Shown here one piece after another: positions 36,643 to 47,835 of a stretch of DNA of 64,000 nucleotides. How positions within the stretch are numbered: the stretch's first letter is position 1; every line of letters starts with the position of its first letter. The DNA comes from Cucumis sativus. Its lineage: Eukaryota; Streptophyta; Magnoliopsida; Cucurbitales; Cucurbitaceae. The DNA lies in the NCBI RefSeq assembly GCF_000004075.3, contig NC_026660.2, positions 24,183,498-24,247,497 on the forward strand, given 5' to 3'. The notes under the pieces are model-generated. The model worked only from the letters and a program-made list of their open reading frames with translations, was not told the origin of the DNA and ran no database searches. The translations under genes were made by a program, and so were the position numbers.

Positions 36643-39600
36643 CTACCTAGATTCAATGGAGTAGGTCTCGGAACCTCTAAGGAATGAACGACGCCACCAT
36701 ATTTGGAAGGACTTGCTGAGATTAGGGCACTCGGTACCACGTTTTGAGAAGAACCTACACCAGTCCATAAATAGCAAATGCTGTTGTTTCATAGGTAGAG
36801 TAAGTAATGCCTGACCCATGGCTTCTTCCAGCATTCTCATATCTAGGCCTTTTTTGCAGCGTTGTAGCCAACCAAAATCTAGTAGCATTGGACCAAACCA
36901 CGCCTGCAGTAGTCCAGACCTTGTTTCTGAACGACAATTCAGTTTTCTTGTCCCTATTGCAATGAATAAGTTTGCTGAAACCCGACTGAGCTCGTACCTA
37001 ACCATAGGTGAAGTGTTATCGTGCATTCTAATCAGTTCTTTCTGTTCTGCCCATATATTGACAAATTCTTCAGCCATTTGCCAATCGAGTAAAATTTCAA
37101 GCAGCCAGTTGATGGTATCTACCTCTGTTGAGATTTGTTCAATTAGTGGCTTCTCGGTTATATTCTTTACACATGTTTCGGGGCCGACGGCATGGGAGGA
37201 TCCCTTCAAAAGACCAACTAATGAAGTTATACAAGTACGGAAAACTGCATAGAGGTCCTCTTCACTAAGGTCCAGATGATCTTTCTCATAAACTGAGCTC
37301 TTGCACAGAAGACCTTTGACTAAAGATTTCAGTTCATTTCTTGCAATGGAATTCGAACACGTGGAAATAGACCAGACAAGCCTGCTGGCTATGCCTTGCT
37401 GCGAAATTACTGAATCGAGCAAGCGTAGTCTAGCCATGACATCTCTACTTGTTGCATCATCAAACTTGACTTTTATAAACAGATTCCTTAGTTTCTCTTC
37501 TTCCTCCTCTGTCCAAGGCACAGCCTCTAAGTACTTTAAGCATGAAGCAACACACTTCCCGAACATGATACTTGCAGATACCTAAGTGACAAAAATGTAT
37601 TACTTGTTAGTACGGGATTTCACTGATGGAACATCAATCACACTTGATCAATAAAAGAGATTCAATTCAATTCAATCACACTTGCCGACGGCATGCACAA
37701 TTCAATTTTTGATAACCGCAAAGGTTAGTAGTAAATAAAAGAGATTCTATTCATCTAAGTGGACATGGAGAAAAACAATTGGATTCAATTAATCATGCAT
37801 GTGGTCTTTTGCTTAGGATACTAATTATTTCCCAGTTTCAAACGTAGGAACATTGAAAAATCAAAGGACTCGGGGGCTATGAGGAAACAAAAATAAAAAT
37901 GAGGTTAAAATTACATGTTAGTTCATCAAAATTGGGGTTTGGGTCTACTTGGTCCTAAACTATAAAAAATATTTAATAAATTTCTAAACTTTCAATTTTG
38001 TGTCTAGTACATACATGAATTTTTAAAAATTTGAAAGTTCCAAGAACTAGATGGACACAAACCTCAAGGTTTAGGAACTAAATTTGCAATTAAACTTATT
38101 TGACCTGAAAAGGTCTCTTCCAAACATTCAAATGCATTACAAGATTTTTTTTCTTATTTAAAAAAAATGTTTCCAAGAAAAAATCGGATCGGTAAAGGAC
38201 CCATTTCAGAGGATCAAGGCTTCATCATAAGCACAATTCACTAGACAACCTTGATCTATTATTGGTTACGATATAGCACTAGCCTCTTGAGTACCTTTAG
38301 TATTTGAGTATCTTTTCTAATATTTGTTCTATTTTATTTCCTTGATAAAATTCAAAAGAGATAATAAATTGTGGTTCCATTTAATTAGGTGGGATATTTT
38401 TTTGAAGATTAGCGAGAAGGGGGCACACTAAAGTATGCGCAGCTCCCTTGAAAAAATGTCAATGGCATTCCCCACTCAAAAATGATTGCTACTCAAGGCA
38501 TGAGGTCATTGACCATTGTGAATACGGGTATCATTGAACCGGGTGGTATTATTTGTTAAGCTATAGTGATCGGAGATTTTTGTATTTCGATCCTTGACAT
38601 CTACCTGCAGCTTTTTTTCTCTTAGTTGATTGTCCCTTCAGTTTGTCAAATTCCTTCACATTCTCCTTAAATCTTCAAAACAGTAAAACTTTCTTGAGTG
38701 GTCACAGATTCCTAGTTAAAGTGTTATTCAGAAGCAGTTCAGTTCAGGATACACTTTTTCACTATACTAGTATAAAATTCTTTTGTAGAGATTTTTTAGC
38801 CTTTTGGTCAAATGTTGGACTATGTTCTGTTTCTTAAACCTTTCTAAGATAGAGATAAGACTCCTTGGAAGGAAGTTAGTTTGGTTACTTCGCAGAACAT
38901 ATAGCTCCAGAGGAATAGAATGATATTTTGGGGGATAGCAGGGTTTTGGAGAGAGGCCAGATTGGTCGGCTTCTTTTTACAAGTTTACTTTCTTGTGAAG
39001 TTGGTTTTTCATTAAATAATCATTTTTAAAAAATAACTGAAACCAACTTGTTTCTTATAAGGATCCAAATCCATATGCATTATTGGCTATAAACTTCCTT
39101 CTTTATAAGATGATGTTAAATCATTTAACATATAGCGTCCTTGCATTTGTCCTTCTTTGTTAGAAATAACATGTAACAGAATTTCCTTGTGAGGTCTAGT
39201 TTGTGTTGTATTCTATGCCTGTACTTTGAGATCAAATTCCACATACTGCTATTTCCACTTCGACCAATTATTTCACTAGACTAATCTGTTAAACTAAGTT
39301 GATACATTTATAAATTATAAACATACAATACTAAGAGAAATAAAGGTATGAGGACCACAACATAAGAGCCAAGTATAAGAACTGGACTCAAAGACCTTTT
39401 TTTGTTTATCTTCAAACACAAATAATAGTGTAATATAATCAAGAATATTCTACGAAACATATTCATCAGCTGATCATCATAGTTTCCTTAATTAAGAAAG
39501 CGGTAAGAATCTGGATCCAGAATTATGGTTTTGAAAAGAATACACCAGATTAGATATCCAGAACTTTGAGTTTCTAACCAACGCTCAAGAGGTGATTTAA

Positions 39601-42600
39601 ATTATTAAATATTTCTTTATGGTACAGTTTCTTTGATTGAATGAATAACAAAAGAACCCTTGCAAACGAAATTACAAAAAGGTCTTCAAGCTAGTGCAAT
39701 AATATAAATAACTGAAGAGGCTATCTCTTATACCAAGTGGCCACAATCATAATCTCCCAAACGTACAAGAAAACACGACTAGAAGACAAGTTCAGTACTT
39801 ACATAATCAAAAACCATGTAAAAAATTAAAAGTGATAAAGTTATTAGACAGTTAATACTTTCATGCCATCAGTTTAACCTCCTCGGTTTATAAGAACCTT
39901 GCCAAGGTTCTCATTGAACATTTACAGCAGATAATCTCTCCACTTATATTAGGCTTTCTTTAATTTATAATAATAATAATTATTATTATTATTTTGAACG
40001 AAACAACTTCATTTTTTTTTATAAGAAACAAACATTTCATTGATAAAATGAAATAAGGGAAAACCCCAAGCACTTAAAAGTGAGTACAAAAAGAGCACCA
40101 ATTGGCAACTAAAACCGATAACAATAAGCTAAAGTTCTTAAAAGGTGCCCAGTTTTGCACCAATCAAAAGCCATGGACAATACCATGTCAAAGAAAATAA
40201 CTAAAAGGTGAAAAAAAGTCTTGAAAAATGCCTATCAAGCTTGCCCTATAAAGTCCAAAAGAAAGCCCGAAGAACAGCCAGCCAAGTAACCTTCTTGCAA
40301 CCAATAAATGGGTAACCCACCATAAGAGAGCTAAGGATGTCCGAATCATTGGACAAAGGAGTAGACCAACCAAAAACCTTCAAATGAGATCCCAAAATTG
40401 TCAATCAAGAGGATAATGAATAAAAAGATCACCAGGGTGGATATGATGAGGGCGCTAGCTGCTATGGGGGTGTCAACCTAGTTGAGATGTTTGAGTGTGC
40501 CTGCTGATCCCCCCACCCACCCCACCCCTCTCATGTACATTGAGCTTTTGTGTCTCTATTTTTCAATATTAAGACTCGTTTCCTTTTCAAAAATATAAAA
40601 AGATGAGCAAGGGATTCAACAATAGCACAACACATAATACATCAAGAAGGAGAAAGAGACATATAAGGCATACGACGTTGGAGACAATCAGTAGTGTTTA
40701 TAGCTTTATGACTAAGCTCCCAAATAAAAATTTTAATTTTCTTCGAGAAGTGATCTATCCAAATGATCGAATAAAAATCCCTTTCGGAAGGCTCGAGAGC
40801 ACCTATCAAAACCTCAGACATAGATTTTACAATAAGCATAGATCAAGAGTCAATGGTCCATCCAAGAATCATGCACCATATGAAATCTGCTATAAAACAA
40901 AATAGTAGACAAAGATACCAATTCCTGAATTTCATGATCAGTAAAATTACATCAAAAGTGCAAGTCTCAGGTCTCAAAATCGGCATGCTATGCTTCAGCA
41001 ACAGAAATATCAGGAGTACAAGAGACATGAATAAACGAGGAAAAATCGCATAGAGAATACCAGTCATGACATCGATCTTTCTAAAAAGAGATAGTGTCAC
41101 CCGTACCAATACAAGATTAGCAGTATGGCAGACGGAGCTCCATAGGGACTTTGATGACCTGCTAATAATAGTCGGCCAAACACAAGAGGGATAATAGTAC
41201 TTAGCCACAATAAGTTGATGCCACAAAGCATTCTGCTTGTGTAAAAACCTCCGAATCCACTTCGCCAAAAGGGCAGAATTTCAATGACGAAAATTGCCAA
41301 TACCAAAACCACCAAGAAGTTTAGAGCGTTGAATAGTAATCCAATTACCGTTACGCATACCACTTTCATCGCATGAACCATCCCAAAAAGAATCACGAAT
41401 CAGTTGGAAATTACAGAAGAGGGGGAAGACCCTATAGAAAAGTTAACAAAAGACCTTTCCAACTGGAAATGAACAAGGTAGACCTATAGTGATGAGAAAA
41501 GTGTCTTCCAGTAGAACAATTGGCCAATCAAACATAGAGAGAATGTGATTCCAAAAGGATCTAGCAAATGAACAGGAAATCAAAAGGTGTCCCCGAGATT
41601 CAGCCTGCTAGCTTGCACATTGAACACCAATGAGAAGACAAAACCATATCGGGCAATCTTCTTTGAAGCTTTTCATGAGTATTCATGGCTCTGAGAGATA
41701 GCTCCCACAGGAAGACCTTAAACTTCTTAGGATATTGCCCTTTCCAAAGTGCTTTTAGTGAATGTAGACAAATCTTAGATCCAATAAATGAAGTGGTGAA
41801 CTGGTGGAGGAGCAAAGAGTTAAGAAGCAAAAGCTTTAGATTCCAAAACTTGATATTGAAAATGCTTTTGAGGTGGTTGCTTGGGTGGTCAAATTGCAAA
41901 TATTGCTTTTAGTCTACCAGAGCCTTACAAACATCTCCAATTAGTCAATAGTGAATAAAAAATATATGAATGGAACAATGCAGACAATTTACACCAAGAG
42001 ATAGCAATGTAGAGAACATGATCAAGAAAAAGGTCAAAATGTTGAGCTTTTTCATTGAAGAAATGAGTATATTGTTTGTCCACACTGACCGCGAAAAGGC
42101 TCTGATGAGCTGCATCCAAAGGAGGCCTTTTCTACCTTTGACTGGGTGGCCCTTGATAATAAAAGATAGGAAGCTAGTGATAACCGATAGGAAGACCACA
42201 GATCAATTGAATGCATAAAGAATGTGGTTCCAAAATCTGATATAAAAAGGGCAGAATATGAAGAGGTGGCTTTTGAGTCTCATTATCTTTCTTACAAAGC
42301 TAGGGGAGATTTCCAAAGAAGGTAATTGACGTTGCAGCTTGTCGTGTGTAAGGACGGCCTTGTGTGTGAGTTCCCACAAAAAGAATTTGATTTTTTTTGG
42401 GTATTGGTCAGACCTTAAGCTCTCAATTACCAATTGTGGTGCTTGAGAGCAATCCACAATTTTGTGGAGAAGATCCCAGATGGTTCATGTTTACAATACC
42501 ATTTACCATCAGTTTGTTGAGGTTGGTAATTTGTGAGTGCAAGAGATAGATCGGTCCATTCATAAATTTCCAACTAGTCTGTAGAGTTTAAGGTCCCAAC

Positions 42601-45485
42601 ATCCCTGTTGCCTTCCAAAAATCGAAACCATTGAGAGCTTTGCAAGGGAAAGAGAAAATAAATTGGGAAAGGTCGTGTGTAAAGGATGGGTGTTCACTCA
42701 TGTGTCATACCAAAATGAGACAGAAAGCCCGTTTCCAAGAGTCACTGCAGCATGCTGATCCACCAGAGGCTGAAAGATAGAAATGGGCCTAACTTGTCAC
42801 TAATGGAAGAGCAAAATTTGGCAGAAATGACCCTTCTCCAGAAGGCACACTTTTCCACCCTAAATCTCCAAATCTATTTGGCAAGGAGACCCTCATTCCT
42901 CAGGTTTAGATTAGAAATCCGTAAACTGCAAAAACTTAGAGAGGAGGTAATTTTATCCAACTGACAAAGAGCAAATTGGATCCACCCTCTTTCCCTTTCC
43001 AAAGAAAAGAGATTTTCAATCATATGGACCACTTCGCTAGGAAATCTGAAGAAGGATCCAATTTTTTTTACATACAAATTGGAGATTTGGAGATTTAAGG
43101 ATCACTAGCATTCTTGATTGTTTTTTTCTAATTTGTTTTATTTACATAAATATCTATCAATATCAATATTTTGTCGATATATCTTAAAACAGAAATTTGG
43201 ATATCAATATCAGCATTGATATTTTAATCCTAGACTAAAGTTAGGGTTTCTGAAGATTCAAGGAAATGGAATACAGAGATTTGGGGATACATTTTTCCGT
43301 TAAATCTCTTTCTAGTAAGCTGGATATATCTATTTCATTGTAAAAGGACTGGTTCTCAGCCTTGTGAAAGTCAAACAGTCCAAAAAGAAATAACATTTTT
43401 TATTGGATTTGTTGAAGTTCTTGAAAGGAAGCTTCCTCATATAAGACGTATGTCTTCTGTTTGTTATTTTTGTCATGAATCAGAAACTCAAACTTCTATT
43501 CTTAGGGTGCTCGTTCTTGTTGGCTTCCTGGTTTAAATTGATTGGCATTTTCAATTTGCAGGGAGCTTTCTTTTACGGATGCCAAAACTAACAGCCTTCA
43601 GATTTTACAAGGCCTTCCCTTACCTTCGCGTTCTCAGTTACTTTGGAATTTCAGAATTGTGGCCGGAAAGAAATTAGAAATTTTTTTAAGACAAATATAG
43701 TTCATGGTTAGATTGCTTAGAGTTGACTCATCACAAAGCTTCTACATGGCACTCTCCTTCCAAATATAGTTCATGGTTAGATTGCTTAGAGTTGACTCAT
43801 CCCAAAGCTTCTACATGGCACTCTCGTTAATCGGTTGTTCTCAGCAAGACATTTGTTTAAATTGCAATGCTTTCATTTATCCGTTATAACTTGATCCTCA
43901 TATTCTTTTTCACTCCTTTGATGCTCGTATCTTTTGAGAATTAATCTCTCTTCAAACAGGTAACTGAAGCATGATTCAACCAAGAACTTTTTCAAGCAGA
44001 TACTACATTTTTAGTGGGGAAAGCTTCAGTTTCCCACAAGAAACTTCATGCCAGGATAAAGAGTTTCAAAGGTATTAAATAACAACTTAGAACATGAAAC
44101 ATAAACGAATACATAGGTTAACGAGGTCGCCACAATCCAGCCAGCTAAATCTTCAGATATGGACAACTTGCATGTACAACTAGTATGAATGGGTAGCTAA
44201 GTTGTTAAAATTTATTCCCAAGATAGGTAGGAACATTCTTATAACAGTTCGAAGAAGCAGATTCCTGAAGAAACAATAGCCATTGAATAGCTCAATTCGA
44301 TTTTTCCCATTCAAATGTAATTTCAACAGAAAACAACATAGTCCGACCCAACAACTTTTGATGGTCAAAATACATTAGGTATAGGGATTTTGTTCAAAAT
44401 ATATATTTACTTAATAGACGGTTCGACAGATTTTGACAAGAGGGGATCACTGTTGAGTCAAGGATCTTGCCGGTGTCCCAACTTTTGGGGTTAAACATAA
44501 ACAGCTGATAAGAAAAACAAATACATATATCATATATGACTTGCTTGATGAATAGTTCTTACGATGACTTCAGCCAATGAGAACACTGTTCACCCCCAAA
44601 GTCCCAAACCCAACAGGCTTATTCTTAACGAAGCAAAAACAGGAGCAACAAATTTGCAATCAAATTATAAACTTGAAAGAAAAAGAACAAGCCATTGAGA
44701 TCAATTTTCTATCTCTACCATCATACCCATGTACCTTAAGCACTAACCTCAAGTATGTCGATAACTCGATAGACGCCGATCTTCGAGAGTCGTTTTGAAA
44801 TATCATCCTCAAACATCAGCTCAATCGTCTCCCTAAACACCCCCAAATTCTCCACCTCAGGAACTTCTATTCTACACAATTTAGAACGCGAAGGGCTGCC
44901 ATTTGATCCTAAATCCTTCTTATGTTTCACAATCAGCTCAGAAAAAACCTCTGAATTAGCACACAACGCTTCTGAATTCAACTCCAAAACCAAGCACCCA
45001 CCATTCTTTGCTCTCAAATTCAATCTCACATCGAACAACATATCCTTCTTATCACACCCAAGAGCTGAACCAGAACGCGACAAGCTTGCTGGAGGATCCC
45101 GATACTTTTCCTTCGGAGCCCGAAAGCTCTCAACTCGCGGTTGAACGATGGAATCAACAACAGCAGAGTTCTCAGTTCCCATTTCTTGCGCCAAAGTTTC
45201 AACATTCTGGTCAGAATCGATCGGCGAAACTCTGCCGGGAGACAAGATCCTTCTTGGGTCAATCCGACCGACTAAACCCAACCCAGATTTGGAACTCTGA
45301 GGCGAATTAGGAACAGAGACACTAGGTTTAGCCACATTATCAGACTTAGTACGAGGGGTTCTAGAGCGAGACACCAGAAAGTTATCAGGACTGGAAGGCG
45401 GCACTGCAAAAGAACAACACCAAGATCTCCGACGAGACCGAGGCTCCCAAACGGAACTGGGTTTTCTCCGGGAAGAATCCTCCAT
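36643..45485 (-). CDS. BTB/POZ domain protein (At5g60050 / At3g05675-like)
   Basis: Probable Cullin-3 substrate adaptor; its specific targets are unknown. Two exons: 45485-44748 (246 codons) and 37581-36643 (313 codons including stop), 558 residues, joined in phase 0 as IDILE|VSASIMFGKCVAS. Exon 1 starts MEDSSRRKPSSVW, is basic and Ser/Pro-rich for about 140 residues, then begins the BTB fold with KKDMLFDVRLNLRAKNGG, LELNSEALCANSEVFSEL and RETIELMFEDDI. Exon 2 carries the helical C-terminal region (WTEEEEEKLRNLF, MARLRLLDSVIS, INWLLEILLDWQMAEEFV) typical of this plant family. An upstream in-frame ATG at 45560 would add 25 mostly hydrophobic residues. I prefer 45485 because family members, as I remember them, start near this MEDSS-like sequence. 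The 7.2-kb intron contains LINE remnants. Confidence 0.9.
40010..41345 (-). mobile_element. Degenerate LINE, 3' end with poly(A) (copy C)
   Basis: Minus-strand frames read, in order, the end of a reverse transcriptase (LGGFGIGNFRH, LAKWIRRFLHKQNALWHQLI at about 41310-41200), a zf-RVT-like block (FSKKIKIFIWELSHKAIN, LQRRMPYMSLSPS, 40839-40642) and a C-terminal tail (about 40373-40188). A tract of about ten T on the plus strand at 40011-40022 is the poly(A) tail. Frameshifts and stops are frequent, so it is dead. The order of domains is that of plant L1-type ORF2. Confidence 0.75.
41346..41905 (-). mobile_element. Degenerate LINE fragment (copy B)
   Basis: A second zf-RVT block (YPKKFKVFLWELSLRAMN, EKLQRRLPDMVLSSHWC, 41810-41620) continues through SFWNHILSMFDWPIV in another frame at about 41560-41510. 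It has no tail of its own and abuts copy C. The boundary between them is approximate. Confidence 0.6.
41925..43085 (-). mobile_element. Degenerate LINE fragment (copy A)
   Basis: The end of a reverse-transcriptase region (LRISNLNLRNEGLLAK, near 42920-42874) is followed by a zf-RVT block (YPKKIKFFLWELTHKAVL, LQRQLPSLEIS, FCPFYIRFWNHIL, 42457-42203) and a tail (NEKAQHFDLFLDHVLYIAIS, about 42060-42000). It is broken by several frameshifts and has the same orientation as copies B and C. Confidence 0.65.
43692..43827. repeat. 69-bp tandem duplication in the BTB intron
   Basis: CAAATATAGTTCATGGTTAG and the next ~49 bases at 43692-43760 are repeated from 43761 with two visible differences (ATCACAAAG/ATCCCAAAG and CTCC/CTCG). 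Confidence 0.9.
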
Positions 45486-47835
45486 GGAAGAAACGGGATC
45501 GGCAGCGAAAACCCAGATGGGAATTGGGGAGAAAAAGGTGAAAAAGAAGGAGAATAACAAAAGGGTGTGTTGAGAGTAATGAACTGAGTAGTGAGTGAAA
45601 GAAAGATGATAAACACAATGAGAAAACTGAGTTGGCGTTGGATTGAATTGAACTGAACTGAACCGAAACCCTTTTTCTTTATTACCCTTTTTGTTGTTGA
45701 GGTTATGAGTACGAAAGCTATGGGGAATGGGGAAATTTGGAGCTTAGTTCGGTATGTTAGTTTAATGGGGGATTACAGAAGAGAGATGAACACAAAATAA
45801 TAGGATTTTTGAATATTGATAGGTCTCCATCGTTCTCGGATTCCCAAGAAACATGCTTTTAATTTTAATTTTCTTTTTGGAGTTTAAGGAGCAATGATTA
45901 AATAAAGAGAAAAGAAAAAAAGGTAAAGCTCTCACGGGTACGCAATGTCCCTCAAAACTCAATGAATCTCTATGCTTTCAATTATTTCAGCCGCACTTCT
46001 TCCTTCTCAATCAATTTTATTCATTCAAATACCACAAATAAGTCTTTAAATGTAAAATATTTATTTACTGATTTAGGTTGTTAATTAACATTTTAAAGCA
46101 CAAATACAACAATAGTTTTCTAAGAAATTGGTTTTAGATTATTTAACGTAACAGTTTTATATATATATTTTTTTTTTGTCGATTTTGGCTAATGATTAGT
46201 CAATTTCTTGGATTTCACTTGTGGTAACACAAGTGTTGTTGCTTTCGTCATGATTTTTACTTTTGTTTTTGAAGTAGAAGGTCTAAATAAATAAAAACAA
46301 AATGCATTGAATAGATTGCCAATGAGATAAAAGATTCTAGGATGTGTTTTTAACATTGTATGGAACTTGAAATGCCCACACAAAGAATTTTAGAATCTAT
46401 ATTTATTTCTAAAGTTATTATATTGAGAAATGGGAATCTAGATTTCTAAAGGTTGTTTATTAGAGAAAGGGATCAGTATTAACCATATTCCTTTCTAATA
46501 TATTATTCTTGAGTTTCAAATTTCAGTTGCATTATAAGAATATTGAGAATTTGAATGCTATATCGCCTTTTCTTTTCTTTTTTGTAGAAATAATGTATAT
46601 AATGTGCATTTCTCAACCTCTTCTCAAAATTATTGCACAACAAAAAGTTGTTTTTGTAAGAGAAGACTACCAACTAAATGAATGAAAAAATTGACATTTA
46701 TGTACATGTCATCAATAAATGATTTATGATTTTTTTTTTTTTTTTGAGGAAAAATTATTTATGATGGTTAAAAATAAATAAATCATGTGAAGAAGAAAAA
46801 AACGCCACCATTTCTTAAAACATTTGTGATCAATCCTATAAATGTTTGAAATTCACATTATTTTCAAACCACTACAAAATTTGAAAACTAAAAATACACG
46901 TAAACATAATTATAATTTTATTAAATACATGCATATCAAGATAAGCATAATTCAATTAATAATAAAAATAAAAATAAAAATAAAACATGTCTTATTGCAA
47001 TAGAAATGAAGGTTTATAATGAATGTAAGACAACAATAAAAGAATTAACAAATTTGACCTTTCAAATGAACTCAGAAATAGAATCAACCATTAATAAATT
47101 AAAATTAGTATTTGACTTCTCCAATTTTGTAAAACTCAATCATTGAAATTTAGAACAAAGGAACAAGCATAATTTTCAAAAATTAAAAACTAGAAATGAA
47201 AGTATTTGATATGTTTGACAGAAAAAAAAAGATTCAAACCAAAGAGTTCCCAAGAACATCCACTGACGTAAACCCACATCACAAACACCTGAAAGAACGA
47301 TACCGCGATTAAAAAAGAATCAAAATGATAACAATAATATTAAAAACTCCTAGATGAAGCTTTGTCCAAAACACTTACTACTTCAAAGCAAGGTCCATTC
47401 AGGAGAAATTACCAAACTTATACTTACCCCTGTAGAACGAAGTTTGCAATCATGCTTTCCAAATAAGAGACTACCATTACAATCTCTATTATTTTCAAGT
47501 CTATTCAGTAGATAAAGGATCCAGCATACGTGAGAGAGATTCTAACCTACTCATCTCTCAACACAACAAAATTTATTCACAAACTGCCAAATGAACCCCT
47601 GCAGAAAATTCTTAGCCATGGATGATACCCCTTTAAGCTACTACACCAACAATTAAAGCTAAAAAGGTAACAGGGGGCCGCATACAGGTTCTTAATTATC
47701 TAGAAGCATGCATGATGATATTGTACAGTAGGTTGCATTTGCACATTCATTCTCAGATCAGATTATCATTGCATCAGTGCAAATGGCTTTGAATTGATAA
47801 AACCAAAGCCCTCTTCAAAGGCATTATGGAATAAC
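45486..47835. other. Intergenic region: BTB promoter and NAC 3' flank
   Basis: Upstream of the BTB ATG there is about 200 bases of leader-like sequence. The rest is AT-rich with poly-T runs (46150-46178, 46728-46745). I find no gene. The small ORFs have no recognisable features. Confidence 0.5.

Larger units (their letters stand above)
37582..44747 (-). other. Giant intron of the BTB gene
   Basis: 7166 bases with donor GTTAGT (44747-44742) and acceptor CTTAG (ending 37582). The central 40.0-43.1 kb is filled with LINE fragments in the same orientation as the gene. The outer parts are AT-rich, apart from a 69-bp tandem duplication. Confidence 0.8.

Noticed and set aside
36818-37252. Plus-strand 144-codon ORF
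   Set aside because: Antisense shadow of the long BTB exon 2.
45485-45560. Upstream in-frame ATG of the BTB gene as a signal peptide start
   Set aside because: The extra 25 residues are hydrophobic, but a secreted BTB protein would be unexpected and the family, as I remember it, begins near MEDSS.
45272-45616. Minus-strand 114-codon and overlapping 77-codon ORFs near the BTB start
   Set aside because: They are other frames over BTB exon 1 and its leader; the 45485-44748 frame carries the BTB domain.
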